Below, piece after piece: positions 36,901 through 44,640 of a DNA stretch of 64,000 nucleotides. The stretch is from Burkholderiaceae bacterium. Its GTDB lineage: Bacteria > Pseudomonadota > Gammaproteobacteria > Burkholderiales > Burkholderiaceae_D. The stretch is from assembly GCA_031291325.1 (NCBI GenBank), contig JARLJG010000058.1, positions 1 to 64,000 on the forward strand. The letters are read 5' to 3'. Position 1 is the stretch's first letter. Each line of letters begins with the position of its first letter. The notes under the pieces were generated by a model. The model searched no databases, was not told the DNA's origin, and worked only from the letters and a program-made list of their open reading frames with translations. Made by a program: the position numbers and the translations under genes.

Positions 36901-37588
36901 CAACCTGGAAGCGACGGTCGGGCAATTCTGCCGCACCGCGTTCAGCGGCCGCTATCCGTTTTCGCGCAATTCGGGCAAAGACGTGACAGCCGACGATTTC
37001 GCCCAGATGTTTGCGCCGGGCGGCTTGATGGACGATTTCTTCCAGAAAAACCTGCAGCCGATGGTCGACATGTCGACCCATCCGTGGAGTTTCAAGAAGG
37101 GCATCGACGGCTCCTCGATCGGCGGCTCGGGAGGGCTGATCGCTTTCCAGCGCGCCGCAGTGATCCGCGACGTGTTCTTCCGTGGCGGCGCGCGCGCGCC
37201 GACGCTCAAGCTGGAGATCAAGCCGGTCGAAATGGATGCCTCGATCAATCAGTTCACGCTCGATATCGACGGTCAATTGTTCACCTATGCGCACGGCCCG
37301 CAGGTGCCGATGCCGGTCACCTGGCCGGGAACGCGCGGCAGCCAGCAAGTGCGCGTGCAATTGACGCCGCAGCTGGCCGGCGCCAACGGACTGGCCGGCG
37401 ACGGCCCCTGGGCCTTGCACCGCCTGTTCGACAAGGCGCAAATTCGCGCCGGCAGCGCGCCTGAGAAATTCTTCGTGACTTTCAACGTCGATGGCCGGAA
37501 AATCGAATTGGAAGTCACTGCAAGCTCCGTATACAACCCGTTCCAGTTACGCGAATTGACGGAGTTCCAATGTCCGAGCGGTCTTTGA
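33986..37588 (+). CDS. tssM: T6SS inner-membrane protein TssM (IcmF)
   Basis: 1200 aa from the ATG at 33986, 13 bp after tssL. Two N-terminal membrane helices (about 3-24 and 45-66) and a third near 450-478 (YVGYALVLLLLVAFTIAWAI) frame the cytoplasmic NTPase domain. That domain has an intact Walker A GAPGSGKTT (about 139-147), so ATP/GTP binding is possible; many TssM proteins lack it. The long periplasmic part ends in the C-terminal domain (LPMPVTWPGTRGSQQVRVQL-like) that contacts TssJ. Length is typical. The last 19 bp overlap tagF. Confidence 0.95.
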   Translation: MKSILKIFLVLLGLICLSLLIWFVGPLFAIGSFKPLEGRGIRWFLIGLLFGLWFLKILIDVWRAKNMNERLLSHMAARPAKDGDKAAPGGEQVEELHSRFDTALAELKRAKVGGAGKSGFLGSLSKQYIYQLPWYMFIGAPGSGKTTALSNSGLTFPLEDKFGKTALRGVGGTRSCEWWFTDEAVMLDTAGRYTTQESDAEVDKAEWQGFLSLLKKFRPRQPINGVLLTISVHDLLTKSADERHAQFLSFKTRLAELRETFSIKIPVYILVTKTDLLAGFSESFSSMNKEERAQVWGFTAPYDPQQQSIADFTAWYRDEFRLLLQRLNAGLPKLLQEEQDLGRRALIYSMPQQFAGLQEALERMIEPLFRQSRYEEAPLLRGIYFTSGTQEGAPLDRVLSAMQKKFHTKSKVDATIGTGGSGKSFFVQDLLQTVIFPEAHLAGRNIKWERNATIARYVGYALVLLLLVAFTIAWAISYSHNKDYIEEVKFKSQELEKSLQDSSKNQVDSILRLLPRLNDARDLADSETFQANKPPLSYRYGLYQGRKIASATDAAYVRLLEDGLLPAIAKRIESDLQQAPADNLVYSYEALKAYLMLYDDKHYDSASLKQWISLSLQRSLPPGTPKSTFEDLDGHLSKLLDGRLVSSPFPEDEALVARVRDRLQHFTLAQRAYERLKRQLAGNAPPDFTLIGAAGPQAELVFTRVSGQPLTHGVPGLYTYKGYYEVFNKQVGSLAARLGDQESWIMGEKSMANSVAQKVGDVVDNQLGNDVRRLYLTDYEKTWEDFLADIRLIHAPNLQRSIESARILSAPDSPLSAFIKAAAKETTLVREEDNKPSIADKAADKLKTYKDDLEKVIGSNNVPVNTPVAQDRPEQQLVDSHFDALHRLATPGAPNGPAPIDSTLQLVNELYQALSAANAALTGGTAPPPTDVVTKMRAEAARLPEPMRSMLTDLSTSSSLQISGVVKSGVSANLEATVGQFCRTAFSGRYPFSRNSGKDVTADDFAQMFAPGGLMDDFFQKNLQPMVDMSTHPWSFKKGIDGSSIGGSGGLIAFQRAAVIRDVFFRGGARAPTLKLEIKPVEMDASINQFTLDIDGQLFTYAHGPQVPMPVTWPGTRGSQQVRVQLTPQLAGANGLAGDGPWALHRLFDKAQIRAGSAPEKFFVTFNVDGRKIELEVTASSVYNPFQLRELTEFQCPSGL

Positions 37589-38307
37589 GAGAAGGGAACT
37601 CTGCCGTGGGCCGCCTTGCAGGCTATTACGGAAAGATTCCGCTTGCCGGCGATTTCATCACGCGCCGCGTGCCGCAAGAGACGGTTGCCATCTGGGACAA
37701 CTGGCTGCGGCATGGCTTGCTGTCCATCAAGAATGCCGCCCCGCCCCGGGAGTGGATCGATCAAATGCACTCGACCATCTGGAATTTCGTGATTCCGCCG
37801 TCGATCTGCGGCGGACAATTGATCGGCTTGATCGTCGACAGCCGCGACCGTGTCGGACGCCAATACCCGTTCACCTTGTTCGAGTCGATGGCGCTGCGCG
37901 GCGGCAGGCAATTCCGCCTGGACCAGGTCACGCCCTTTTTCATGCGCCATGCGCCGATCATGCGCGCGCTGCAACTGCGGCAGATGAACGGCGAGCAGCT
38001 TGAAGCTGCACTCGATTCGATCCGCGACTGGCAGGCTCCGCTATTCGACGCCGTCGAATCTGACGCAGGCAACGGCGACATCTTTGCCGTTCTGGGCAAC
38101 GGCAATGACGACGATGAGATAACGATAGCGCCGCCACCGGGCGGACTATTGCCCTGGCCTGGAATGGATTTGTCGGAAGTGATGGGCGGCGATACCAGCT
38201 ACTGGTGGACCAATCAGACCTTGGGCGGTCCATTGCGGGCGTTTACCCATACCGGCGGATTGAACGAAACTCTTTTCAAAATACTTTTTACGCCTTTACC
38301 GAGATAA
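37570..38307 (+). CDS. tagF: T6SS accessory protein TagF
   Basis: 245 aa. The family pattern is clear at the N-terminus (GYYGKIPLAGDFITRRVP) and in WNFVIPPSICGGQLIGLIVDSRDRVGRQYPFTLFE-type sequence. In Pseudomonas and Agrobacterium, TagF represses T6SS assembly post-translationally, in some species fused to PppA. Here it is separate from the phosphatase, which lies 23 kb away. It starts inside the tssM end (19-bp overlap). Confidence 0.92.
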   Translation: MSERSLREGNSAVGRLAGYYGKIPLAGDFITRRVPQETVAIWDNWLRHGLLSIKNAAPPREWIDQMHSTIWNFVIPPSICGGQLIGLIVDSRDRVGRQYPFTLFESMALRGGRQFRLDQVTPFFMRHAPIMRALQLRQMNGEQLEAALDSIRDWQAPLFDAVESDAGNGDIFAVLGNGNDDDEITIAPPPGGLLPWPGMDLSEVMGGDTSYWWTNQTLGGPLRAFTHTGGLNETLFKILFTPLPR

Positions 38308-38407
38308 ACACGCGACAACGCGCCGGCAGGCGTCCGAAAGTGACGACTTGCACCGTTTGCCCCCGCCAAATCGCCCCTTATTTGCACCTTCTATCCGGCC
38401 AAACGAC

Positions 38408-39208
38408 ATGAACAAGCTCAGCAAAACCAGCCTCGCCACCAACTCCATCGCCGACGAATTGGCGCGCATGCAAGCCGAAATCCGGCAAAAGCCGAATGTC
38501 CTCGAGTTTCGCGTCTACTACTTCCAATTGCTTTGCGTGACCGGGCAATGGCAACGCGCACTGGCGCAATTGCAGGTGTGCGCGCAATTGGACGCGAAGA
38601 CGCTGCCGATGGCGCAAACCTATCGCGAGGCACTGCGCTGCGAATTGCTGCGCGAAGAAATTTTTGCCGGCAAACGCGCGCCGCAGGTGCTGGGGCAGCC
38701 GCCGCATTGGCTGGGCCTGTTGATCGAAGCGCAGCAAAAACTGGCGCAAGGGGCACTGTCCGGCGCCGCCGAGCTGCGCGCCGCCGCCCTGGAAGAAGCC
38801 CCGGCTGCTGCCGGCACCTTGAACGACCAGGCTTTCGAGTGGATTTGCGACGCCGACTCGCGCCTCGGCCCGGTGGTCGAGGCGATCGTCAACGGCCAAT
38901 ACTATTGGATACCGTTTAGCCAATTCCGCGAAATCAGGATCGACGCGCCGGAAGACTTGCGCGACGTGGTGTGGGCGCCGGCGCAATTCACCTTTGCCAA
39001 TGAGGGACAAACGGTGGCACTGATACCTAGCCGCTACGTCGGCTCGGAAGCAGCCGACGACGACTTCAAATTGTCGCGCAAGACCGCGTGGAACGAGCTC
39101 GACGGCACGACATTTACCGGCCTGGGGCAACGCCTCTGGACCACCGATCAAGACGACTATGCGCTGCTCGATGTGCGCCGGCTGACGATTACAGCCGCCG
39201 AGGATTGA
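38408..39208 (+). CDS. tagJ: T6SS accessory protein TagJ (ImpE family)
   Basis: 266 aa from the ATG at 38408. TPR-like N-terminus (IADELARMQAEIRQKPNVLEFRV, QRALAQLQVCAQLD), and C-terminus with the ImpE signature (NGQYYWIPFSQFREIRIDAPEDLRDVVWAPAQF). In other systems TagJ binds the sheath protein TssB and may assist ClpV. It is 100 bp after tagF and 2 bp before tssE. Confidence 0.92.
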   Translation: MNKLSKTSLATNSIADELARMQAEIRQKPNVLEFRVYYFQLLCVTGQWQRALAQLQVCAQLDAKTLPMAQTYREALRCELLREEIFAGKRAPQVLGQPPHWLGLLIEAQQKLAQGALSGAAELRAAALEEAPAAAGTLNDQAFEWICDADSRLGPVVEAIVNGQYYWIPFSQFREIRIDAPEDLRDVVWAPAQFTFANEGQTVALIPSRYVGSEAADDDFKLSRKTAWNELDGTTFTGLGQRLWTTDQDDYALLDVRRLTITAAED

Positions 39209-39210
39209 CG

Positions 39211-39759
39211 ATGAACGCTCCACCCAGCCGGACCGGCCGCAATGGGCAACGCGAATCGCTGTCGATGGTGCGTTTGCAACCGTCGCTGCTGGATCGCCTG
39301 ACCGACGACGAACCGCATAATTCGGTCGAATCGAACGACAAGCGCGTGCTCAACAAGTCGCAGTTGCGCCAATGCGTGCTGCGCGACCTCGCCTGGTTGC
39401 TCAATACCAGCAATACGGAATCCGATCTGAGCCTGGAGCACTATCCGCAGGTCTTGCGTTCGGTCGTCAATTTCGGCATGCGCTCGTTCTCCGGCATGCG
39501 TTTGTCGGAAATCGAATTGCCGGAACTGGAACGCAATGTGCGACGGGCGATTCTCGATTTCGAGCCGCGCATCCTGCCGTCGACGCTGGAAATCAAGGCG
39601 CTGTCGACCGAGGATTTGACGCATCATCACAATATGATGGCGTTTGAAATTCGCTGCCAGATGTGGGCGCAGCCTTACCCGTTGAGCATGCTGTTGCGCA
39701 CCAACCTCGATCTCGAAAGCGGCGAAATGGTGGTGCAGGATCATTCCGGGGCCGGTTGA
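39211..39759 (+). CDS. tssE: T6SS baseplate protein TssE (gp25-like)
   Basis: 182 aa from the ATG at 39211. SLLDRLTDDEP near the N-terminus and a gp25-like core (VLRDLAWLLNTSN ... YPQVLRSVVNFGMRSFSG) with the SEIELPELERNVRRAILDFEPRI-type end. TssE joins the sheath to the baseplate, like T4 gp25. It overlaps tssF by one base (TGATG). Confidence 0.94.
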   Translation: MNAPPSRTGRNGQRESLSMVRLQPSLLDRLTDDEPHNSVESNDKRVLNKSQLRQCVLRDLAWLLNTSNTESDLSLEHYPQVLRSVVNFGMRSFSGMRLSEIELPELERNVRRAILDFEPRILPSTLEIKALSTEDLTHHHNMMAFEIRCQMWAQPYPLSMLLRTNLDLESGEMVVQDHSGAG

Positions 39760-41630
39760 TGGATTCGCGCCTGCTCGAATACTTCGATAGCGAACTGGCA
39801 GTCCTGCGCGAGGCCGGCCAGGAGTTTGCCGCCCAGTATCCGAAGGTGGCAAGCCGGCTCGGGACCGACGGCGTGGAAGTATCCGACCCGTATGTCGAGC
39901 GTCTGCTTGAAGGCTTCGGCTTCCTGACCGCCCGCATCCGCTTGAAAATGGATGCGCAATTCCCGCAATTTTCGCAGCGCCTGCTCGACGCCCTGTATCC
40001 CAATTACCTGGCGCCGACGCCTTCGATGGCGATTGTCGAGTTGCAGCCGAGGATGGCGGAACAAGCGCTGCTGTCCGGCTTTTCGATACCGCGCAATTCG
40101 CCGATGCATGCCGCCGTCGCCAAGGGCGAATCGACCGCCTGCGAATTCCGCACCGCGCACGACGTGACGCTGTGGCCGCTTGAAATCGTCGCCGCCGTTT
40201 GCAGCGGCGCACCGCCCGATCTGCCGCTGGCCGGCCTGCAATTGGCGCGCGCAGTCAAGGGCGCGTTGCGCATCCGCCTGAAGACATCCAATGGCATGCC
40301 GCTGGCGCAACTGGCCGTGGATCAACTGACGTTTTATCTCGCCGGAACCGACGATATCGCGTCGCGCCTGTACGAAATCATTTTCGGACACGCGTTGGGC
40401 GTGGTCGGGTGCGAGCCGCACAGGCCGCTAGGCTGGATGGAATTTCTTGGCGCCGATGCCATCGGCACCGAAGGTTTCGACAGCGAACAATCGATGCTGC
40501 CCTATCATGCGCGGGCCTTTCAGGGTTACCGGCTGCTGCACGAATATTTTGCCTTCCCCAATCGTTTCCAGTTCTTCCGCTTGAGCGGCCTGCAAAAATT
40601 CGTCTGCCAGGCGCAAGGCGATACGCTCGATTTGACCATTCTGCTCGATTGCCCGGTCGGCGACCTGGAGAATCTGGTCGGCAAGAGGCAACTGGCGCTG
40701 TTTTGCACGCCGGTCGTCAATCTGTTTCCCAAGCGCGGCGATCGCCTGGCGGTCGATCCGCAACTGCACGAGCATCATATCGTCGCCGACAAGACCAGGC
40801 CGCTGGATTACGAGATCTACTCGGTGGCAAGCGCAGTCGGCTATGAAGACGACCCCAGTAAAAGCCAGCAATTCCGTTCCTTTTACGCGTCGCTGGGGCA
40901 GGACGACGGTGTCTTCGGCGCCTATTACTCGGTGCGGCGCGAGCCTCGGGTAGCATCCGAATCGGCCAAACGCAGCGGCACGCGCACCAATTACGTCGGC
41001 AGCGAAGTCTTCATCGCGTTGGTGGATCAGCGCAATGCACCCTACAATCAGGCGTTGCGGCACTTGTCGGTCGATATGCTATGCACCAACCGCGACTTGC
41101 CGCTCTTGATCCCCATCGGCGGCGCCAGCGATTTCGAGATGGCGGCCTCGATACCGCTGAAGTCGATCAAAATCATGCGCGGCCCGACCGAACCGGCCAC
41201 GGCCTTGGCCGATAGCGCGATGACCTGGCGCCTTATCAGCCATTTGAATTTGAATTATCTGGCCCTGAGCGAACTCGACGCCGGTGATGGCGCGCAGGCA
41301 CTGCGGGAACTGTTGTCGCTCTATGCTTTGTTGTCGGATCTGGCGCTCAAGAAGCAAATCGACGCGGTTCAACGCAACATCGTCAAACCGATTACCAGGC
41401 GGCTGCCGCAAAAAGGCCCGTTGGTATTCGGGCGCGGCGTCGGCATCGACCTGACGGTCGACGAATCCCTATTTGCCGGCACCAGTCCCTATCTGTTTGG
41501 CGCGGTGCTGGCGCAATTCTTTGCGCGCCATGTCGGATTGAACGTATTTGCAGAAACTGCGCTGCATTCGCTGCAGCGCGGCGAAATCGCCCGCTGGAAG
41601 CCGACCATCGGCAAAAGGCCGGTCGCATGA
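39759..41630 (+). CDS. tssF: T6SS baseplate protein TssF
   Basis: 623 aa from the ATG at 39759, which shares a base with the tssE stop. N-terminal LLEYFDSELAVLREAGQEFAAQYPKVA and VERLLEGFGFLTARI are diagnostic. The segment LLHEYFAFPNRFQFFRLSGL and the end FARHVGLNVFAETALHS are also conserved. With TssG it forms the wedge of the baseplate. Four-base overlap with tssG. Confidence 0.96.
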   Translation: MDSRLLEYFDSELAVLREAGQEFAAQYPKVASRLGTDGVEVSDPYVERLLEGFGFLTARIRLKMDAQFPQFSQRLLDALYPNYLAPTPSMAIVELQPRMAEQALLSGFSIPRNSPMHAAVAKGESTACEFRTAHDVTLWPLEIVAAVCSGAPPDLPLAGLQLARAVKGALRIRLKTSNGMPLAQLAVDQLTFYLAGTDDIASRLYEIIFGHALGVVGCEPHRPLGWMEFLGADAIGTEGFDSEQSMLPYHARAFQGYRLLHEYFAFPNRFQFFRLSGLQKFVCQAQGDTLDLTILLDCPVGDLENLVGKRQLALFCTPVVNLFPKRGDRLAVDPQLHEHHIVADKTRPLDYEIYSVASAVGYEDDPSKSQQFRSFYASLGQDDGVFGAYYSVRREPRVASESAKRSGTRTNYVGSEVFIALVDQRNAPYNQALRHLSVDMLCTNRDLPLLIPIGGASDFEMAASIPLKSIKIMRGPTEPATALADSAMTWRLISHLNLNYLALSELDAGDGAQALRELLSLYALLSDLALKKQIDAVQRNIVKPITRRLPQKGPLVFGRGVGIDLTVDESLFAGTSPYLFGAVLAQFFARHVGLNVFAETALHSLQRGEIARWKPTIGKRPVA

Positions 41631-42700
41631 ACGCCCCTACCTCGATCGACGAGTCGAGCGCGCCGGGCGGATCCGATCCGGCCAGCGAGGCGCAGGGAAA
41701 TCCATTGACGGCCTCGCCGTTTTGGCGGCAAATCGTCGCGCAACCCTACAAAGCGGATATTTTTGCGGTGCTGCGCTGGATCGACAGCAAAAAGAAGAAT
41801 GGCGCAAAATTGGGGCGCGCAGCCCGTCCCCTCTTTGATCCCATCCGGCTTGGGCAAGAGCCGTCGCTGACCTTTGCCGCCTCGACCATTGCCAGCGTCA
41901 GCGAGGAAACCGAAGACCGTCCGCCGCGCTTGAATATCTACAGTTTCGGCTTGTTCGGCCCGAACGGTCCGCTGCCATTGCATTTGACCGAATTTGCGCG
42001 CGACCGCTTGCGCCGCTACAACGATCCGACCCTGGTGCGTTTCGCCGACATTTTCCATCATCGCTTGATTCTGCTGTTTTATCGCGCGTGGGCCGATGCG
42101 CAACCGACCGTCAGCATGGATCAGGCGGAGTCCGACCGCTTTTCCGCCTATGTCGCCAGCTTGATCGGCTACGGCCAGCCGGCCATGCGCGCGCGCGATG
42201 CAATCGCAGACCACGCCAAATTGTTCCATGCGCCGCATCTGGTGCGGCAAACGCGCAATCCTGAAGGTTTGAGCAAAATCCTGGCAGGATACTTGCGGGT
42301 GCCGGTCGCCGTCCAAGAATTTATTCCGCATTGGATCGCCCTATCCAGGCCCGAGCAAACCCGCCTGATCCAGTTCAACGGCAACAATCGCCTCGGCGCC
42401 GACGCGCTGCTGGGCGAACGCGTGCTCGATGCGCAACACAAGATACTCTTGCGCATCGGCCCGATGCCGCTGGCTCGCTACGAGGAAATGCTCCCCGGCA
42501 ACAACACCATCAAACAAATCGCCGCCTGGATCAAGAACTACGTCGGCATCGAATATATAGTCGACATCCAACTGCTCTTGCGCAAGGAAGAAGTGCCGCA
42601 AGCGCGCCTTGGCAGCAGCAAATTAGGCTGGACATCGTGGCTGGGCGAACGCCCGCATGCGGTCGATGCCGACGATCTCGTCATGAACTGCAGTGCATAA
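41627..42700 (+). CDS. tssG: T6SS baseplate protein TssG
   Basis: 357 aa, typical length. Conserved segments include FFAVLRWIDSK-like (DIFAVLRWIDSKKK), LNIYSFGLFGPNGPLPLHLTE, FADIFHHRLILLFYRAWAD and the C-terminal RIGPMPLARYEEMLPG. Partner of TssF in the baseplate wedge. Last gene of the rightward T6SS unit; the next gene starts about 196 bp later. Confidence 0.95.
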   Translation: MNAPTSIDESSAPGGSDPASEAQGNPLTASPFWRQIVAQPYKADIFAVLRWIDSKKKNGAKLGRAARPLFDPIRLGQEPSLTFAASTIASVSEETEDRPPRLNIYSFGLFGPNGPLPLHLTEFARDRLRRYNDPTLVRFADIFHHRLILLFYRAWADAQPTVSMDQAESDRFSAYVASLIGYGQPAMRARDAIADHAKLFHAPHLVRQTRNPEGLSKILAGYLRVPVAVQEFIPHWIALSRPEQTRLIQFNGNNRLGADALLGERVLDAQHKILLRIGPMPLARYEEMLPGNNTIKQIAAWIKNYVGIEYIVDIQLLLRKEEVPQARLGSSKLGWTSWLGERPHAVDADDLVMNCSA

Positions 42701-42896
42701 ACAACAGCTTTAGGTCACGGCGCATCGAATGCGGCATACAATTGGGGTCACCTTGGTTGAAAGGTTGATATTTCTGCCTTTAACCCCTAAAGTAACGACA
42801 CTTTATGCCGCTAATCAATCCATTGCCGGTTACTCCGTTGCAATATCATGGTTGCATCAAAGCATTGTTCGCCCTACTTGGACAGAAATCGCAGCC

Positions 42897-44489
42897 ATGC
42901 GTGAGAAACCGGAAAAACCGAATCCCCAGAATCCCGCCGAAGTTGCACGCGAGGCATTTCGCCAATTGGCAACGCGTCGCATGGTGCCGACTCCGAACGC
43001 CTATCGCGACATTTATAACGAAATCGCCGGTACTATCGAGCCGCCCGGACCGGACAAGGTATTGGATGGTTTTGCCCTTTTCGTCACCGAATTGCCGGGG
43101 GAAGTAACTTATTTCGGCCAACGCCTGCAAAGGGCGGTCGCGGCCAAGGATTGGGAAGAATACGGCAAGCAGCTCACGCAACTGATCGAAAAATTCGTCG
43201 CCAACGCCAGTGCAGCCGAAGCGCCGAAGGCAGTTACTGCTTCGCTACCCTCGACGCCGCCGCCCGCGACCGTGTTGGTCGACGACCAACAGACCCAGGT
43301 GATGCGCGAGATGTTGTCCCGCACGCTGACCTTTGCGGTCGCCTCGCTGCTGCAAGGCGCGCCGGACCTGGTGGAAGAGACCGAGAAACTCGGCGCCTTG
43401 ATCAAAGACGCCAAATCGGCCCCATTGTTGAACGACGCGGCGACCCGGCTCAAGCAACTGTGCTTCAAAATCGAATTGCGCAGCGGCGACCTGGCCGAAC
43501 AGCAAGAGCTGTTGCTGCGCCTGTTCAAGCTATTGCTGGAAAACGTCACCGAGTTGCTGGAAAACGATTCCTGGCTAAGCGGCCAGATTGCCGGCGTGCA
43601 AGCCTTGCTGGCTGGTCCGATCAGCCACGTCGCATTGAAAGACGCGACCCGCAGCTTGAAGGAAGTCATCTATAAGCAGGGCATGTTGAAGCATAGCCTG
43701 ACGGAAGCCAAAGTAACGGTCAAAAATATGATGATTACCTTCATCGACCGCTTGAGCGCGGTCGCCACCACGACCGGCGACTATCACGAAAAAATCGACC
43801 TGTATTCGCAGAAGATCAGCCAGGCGCAGGATATCGGGGAACTGAATAAAATCCTCGACGACGTGATGCGGGAAACCAAGATCGCCCAGACCGAAGCGCT
43901 GCGCTCGCGCGATCAAATGATCAGCGCCCGGCAAGAAGTGCAGGAAGCAGAAGCGCGCATCCATCAACTGGAAACCAAGCTGGAACAAATGAGCGAACTG
44001 GTGCGCGAAGACCAGTTGACCGGCAGCTTGAACCGGCGCGGCCTGGACGACGTGTTCGAACGCGAATTGGCGCGCGCAGAAAGGCGCAATTCGCCGCTGT
44101 GCGTGGCCATGCTGGACCTGGACGACTTCAAGCGCCTCAACGACACGCATGGCCATACCGCCGGTGACGAAGCATTGATCCATCTGGTGCGGGTCATCAA
44201 GGACACCTTGCGCACGATGGATGTGATTGCCCGTTTCGGCGGCGAGGAATTCCTGATCGTCTTGCCCGACACAAGCATGGAAGATGCGATGCAGACCGTC
44301 ACCCGGGTGCAACGCGAATTGACCAAGCGCATTTTCATGCACAATAACGAGCGTCTGTTGATAACCTTCAGCGCCGGCGTGGCGTTGCGCAATGGCACCG
44401 AAGACCAACTCTCGATGATCAAGCGCGCCGACGAAGCCTTGTACAAGGCCAAGCGCGCCGGTAAAAACCGCGTGGTAGCCGCGACCTGA
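42897..44489 (+). CDS. GGDEF-domain diguanylate cyclase with N-terminal helical domain
   Basis: 530 aa from the ATG at 42897. The frame is open to an ATG at 42729, but that extension reads like leader sequence, so the start is uncertain. Residues 1-360 are mostly helical with no recognised sensor domain; 300-365 look like a coiled coil. The C-terminal GGDEF domain has an intact active site GGEEF (448-452), so c-di-GMP synthesis from two GTP is expected. R439-T-M-D442 five residues before it is a product-inhibition I-site. It lies directly after the T6SS operon. c-di-GMP is the classical signal for LapA-type adhesins such as the one at the left end of this window. Confidence 0.9.
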   Translation: MREKPEKPNPQNPAEVAREAFRQLATRRMVPTPNAYRDIYNEIAGTIEPPGPDKVLDGFALFVTELPGEVTYFGQRLQRAVAAKDWEEYGKQLTQLIEKFVANASAAEAPKAVTASLPSTPPPATVLVDDQQTQVMREMLSRTLTFAVASLLQGAPDLVEETEKLGALIKDAKSAPLLNDAATRLKQLCFKIELRSGDLAEQQELLLRLFKLLLENVTELLENDSWLSGQIAGVQALLAGPISHVALKDATRSLKEVIYKQGMLKHSLTEAKVTVKNMMITFIDRLSAVATTTGDYHEKIDLYSQKISQAQDIGELNKILDDVMRETKIAQTEALRSRDQMISARQEVQEAEARIHQLETKLEQMSELVREDQLTGSLNRRGLDDVFERELARAERRNSPLCVAMLDLDDFKRLNDTHGHTAGDEALIHLVRVIKDTLRTMDVIARFGGEEFLIVLPDTSMEDAMQTVTRVQRELTKRIFMHNNERLLITFSAGVALRNGTEDQLSMIKRADEALYKAKRAGKNRVVAAT

Positions 44490-44530
44490 GTCCGACCTGC
44501 GCGCGGTTCGACGCAGGCACTGCAAGAACA

Positions 44531-44560
44531 TCGTCGTTCCCGCCTTCGCGGGAACGACGA
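44531..44560. repeat. REP-like perfect hairpin
   Basis: TCGTCGTTCCCGC (44531-44543), CTTC loop, GCGGGAACGACGA (44548-44560): 13-bp perfect arms. The GTTCCCGC...GCGGGAAC core is like dispersed extragenic palindromes in many proteobacteria. It lies 42 bp after the cyclase stop and could also end its transcript, but no T-tract follows. Confidence 0.6.
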
Positions 44561-44640
44561 GGGTGTTCTAGCGCTAGATTGATATTTTTTACCCACAAAA
44601 TACTCGGACCAACAGGTATTTTTAATTTGCGGCATTTTTC

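Noticed and set aside
42729-42896. Upstream extension of the diguanylate cyclase to the ATG at 42729
   Set aside because: The 56 extra residues look like translated leader without domain features. The ATG at 42897 gives a charged start typical of a cytosolic protein, though I cannot exclude the longer form.
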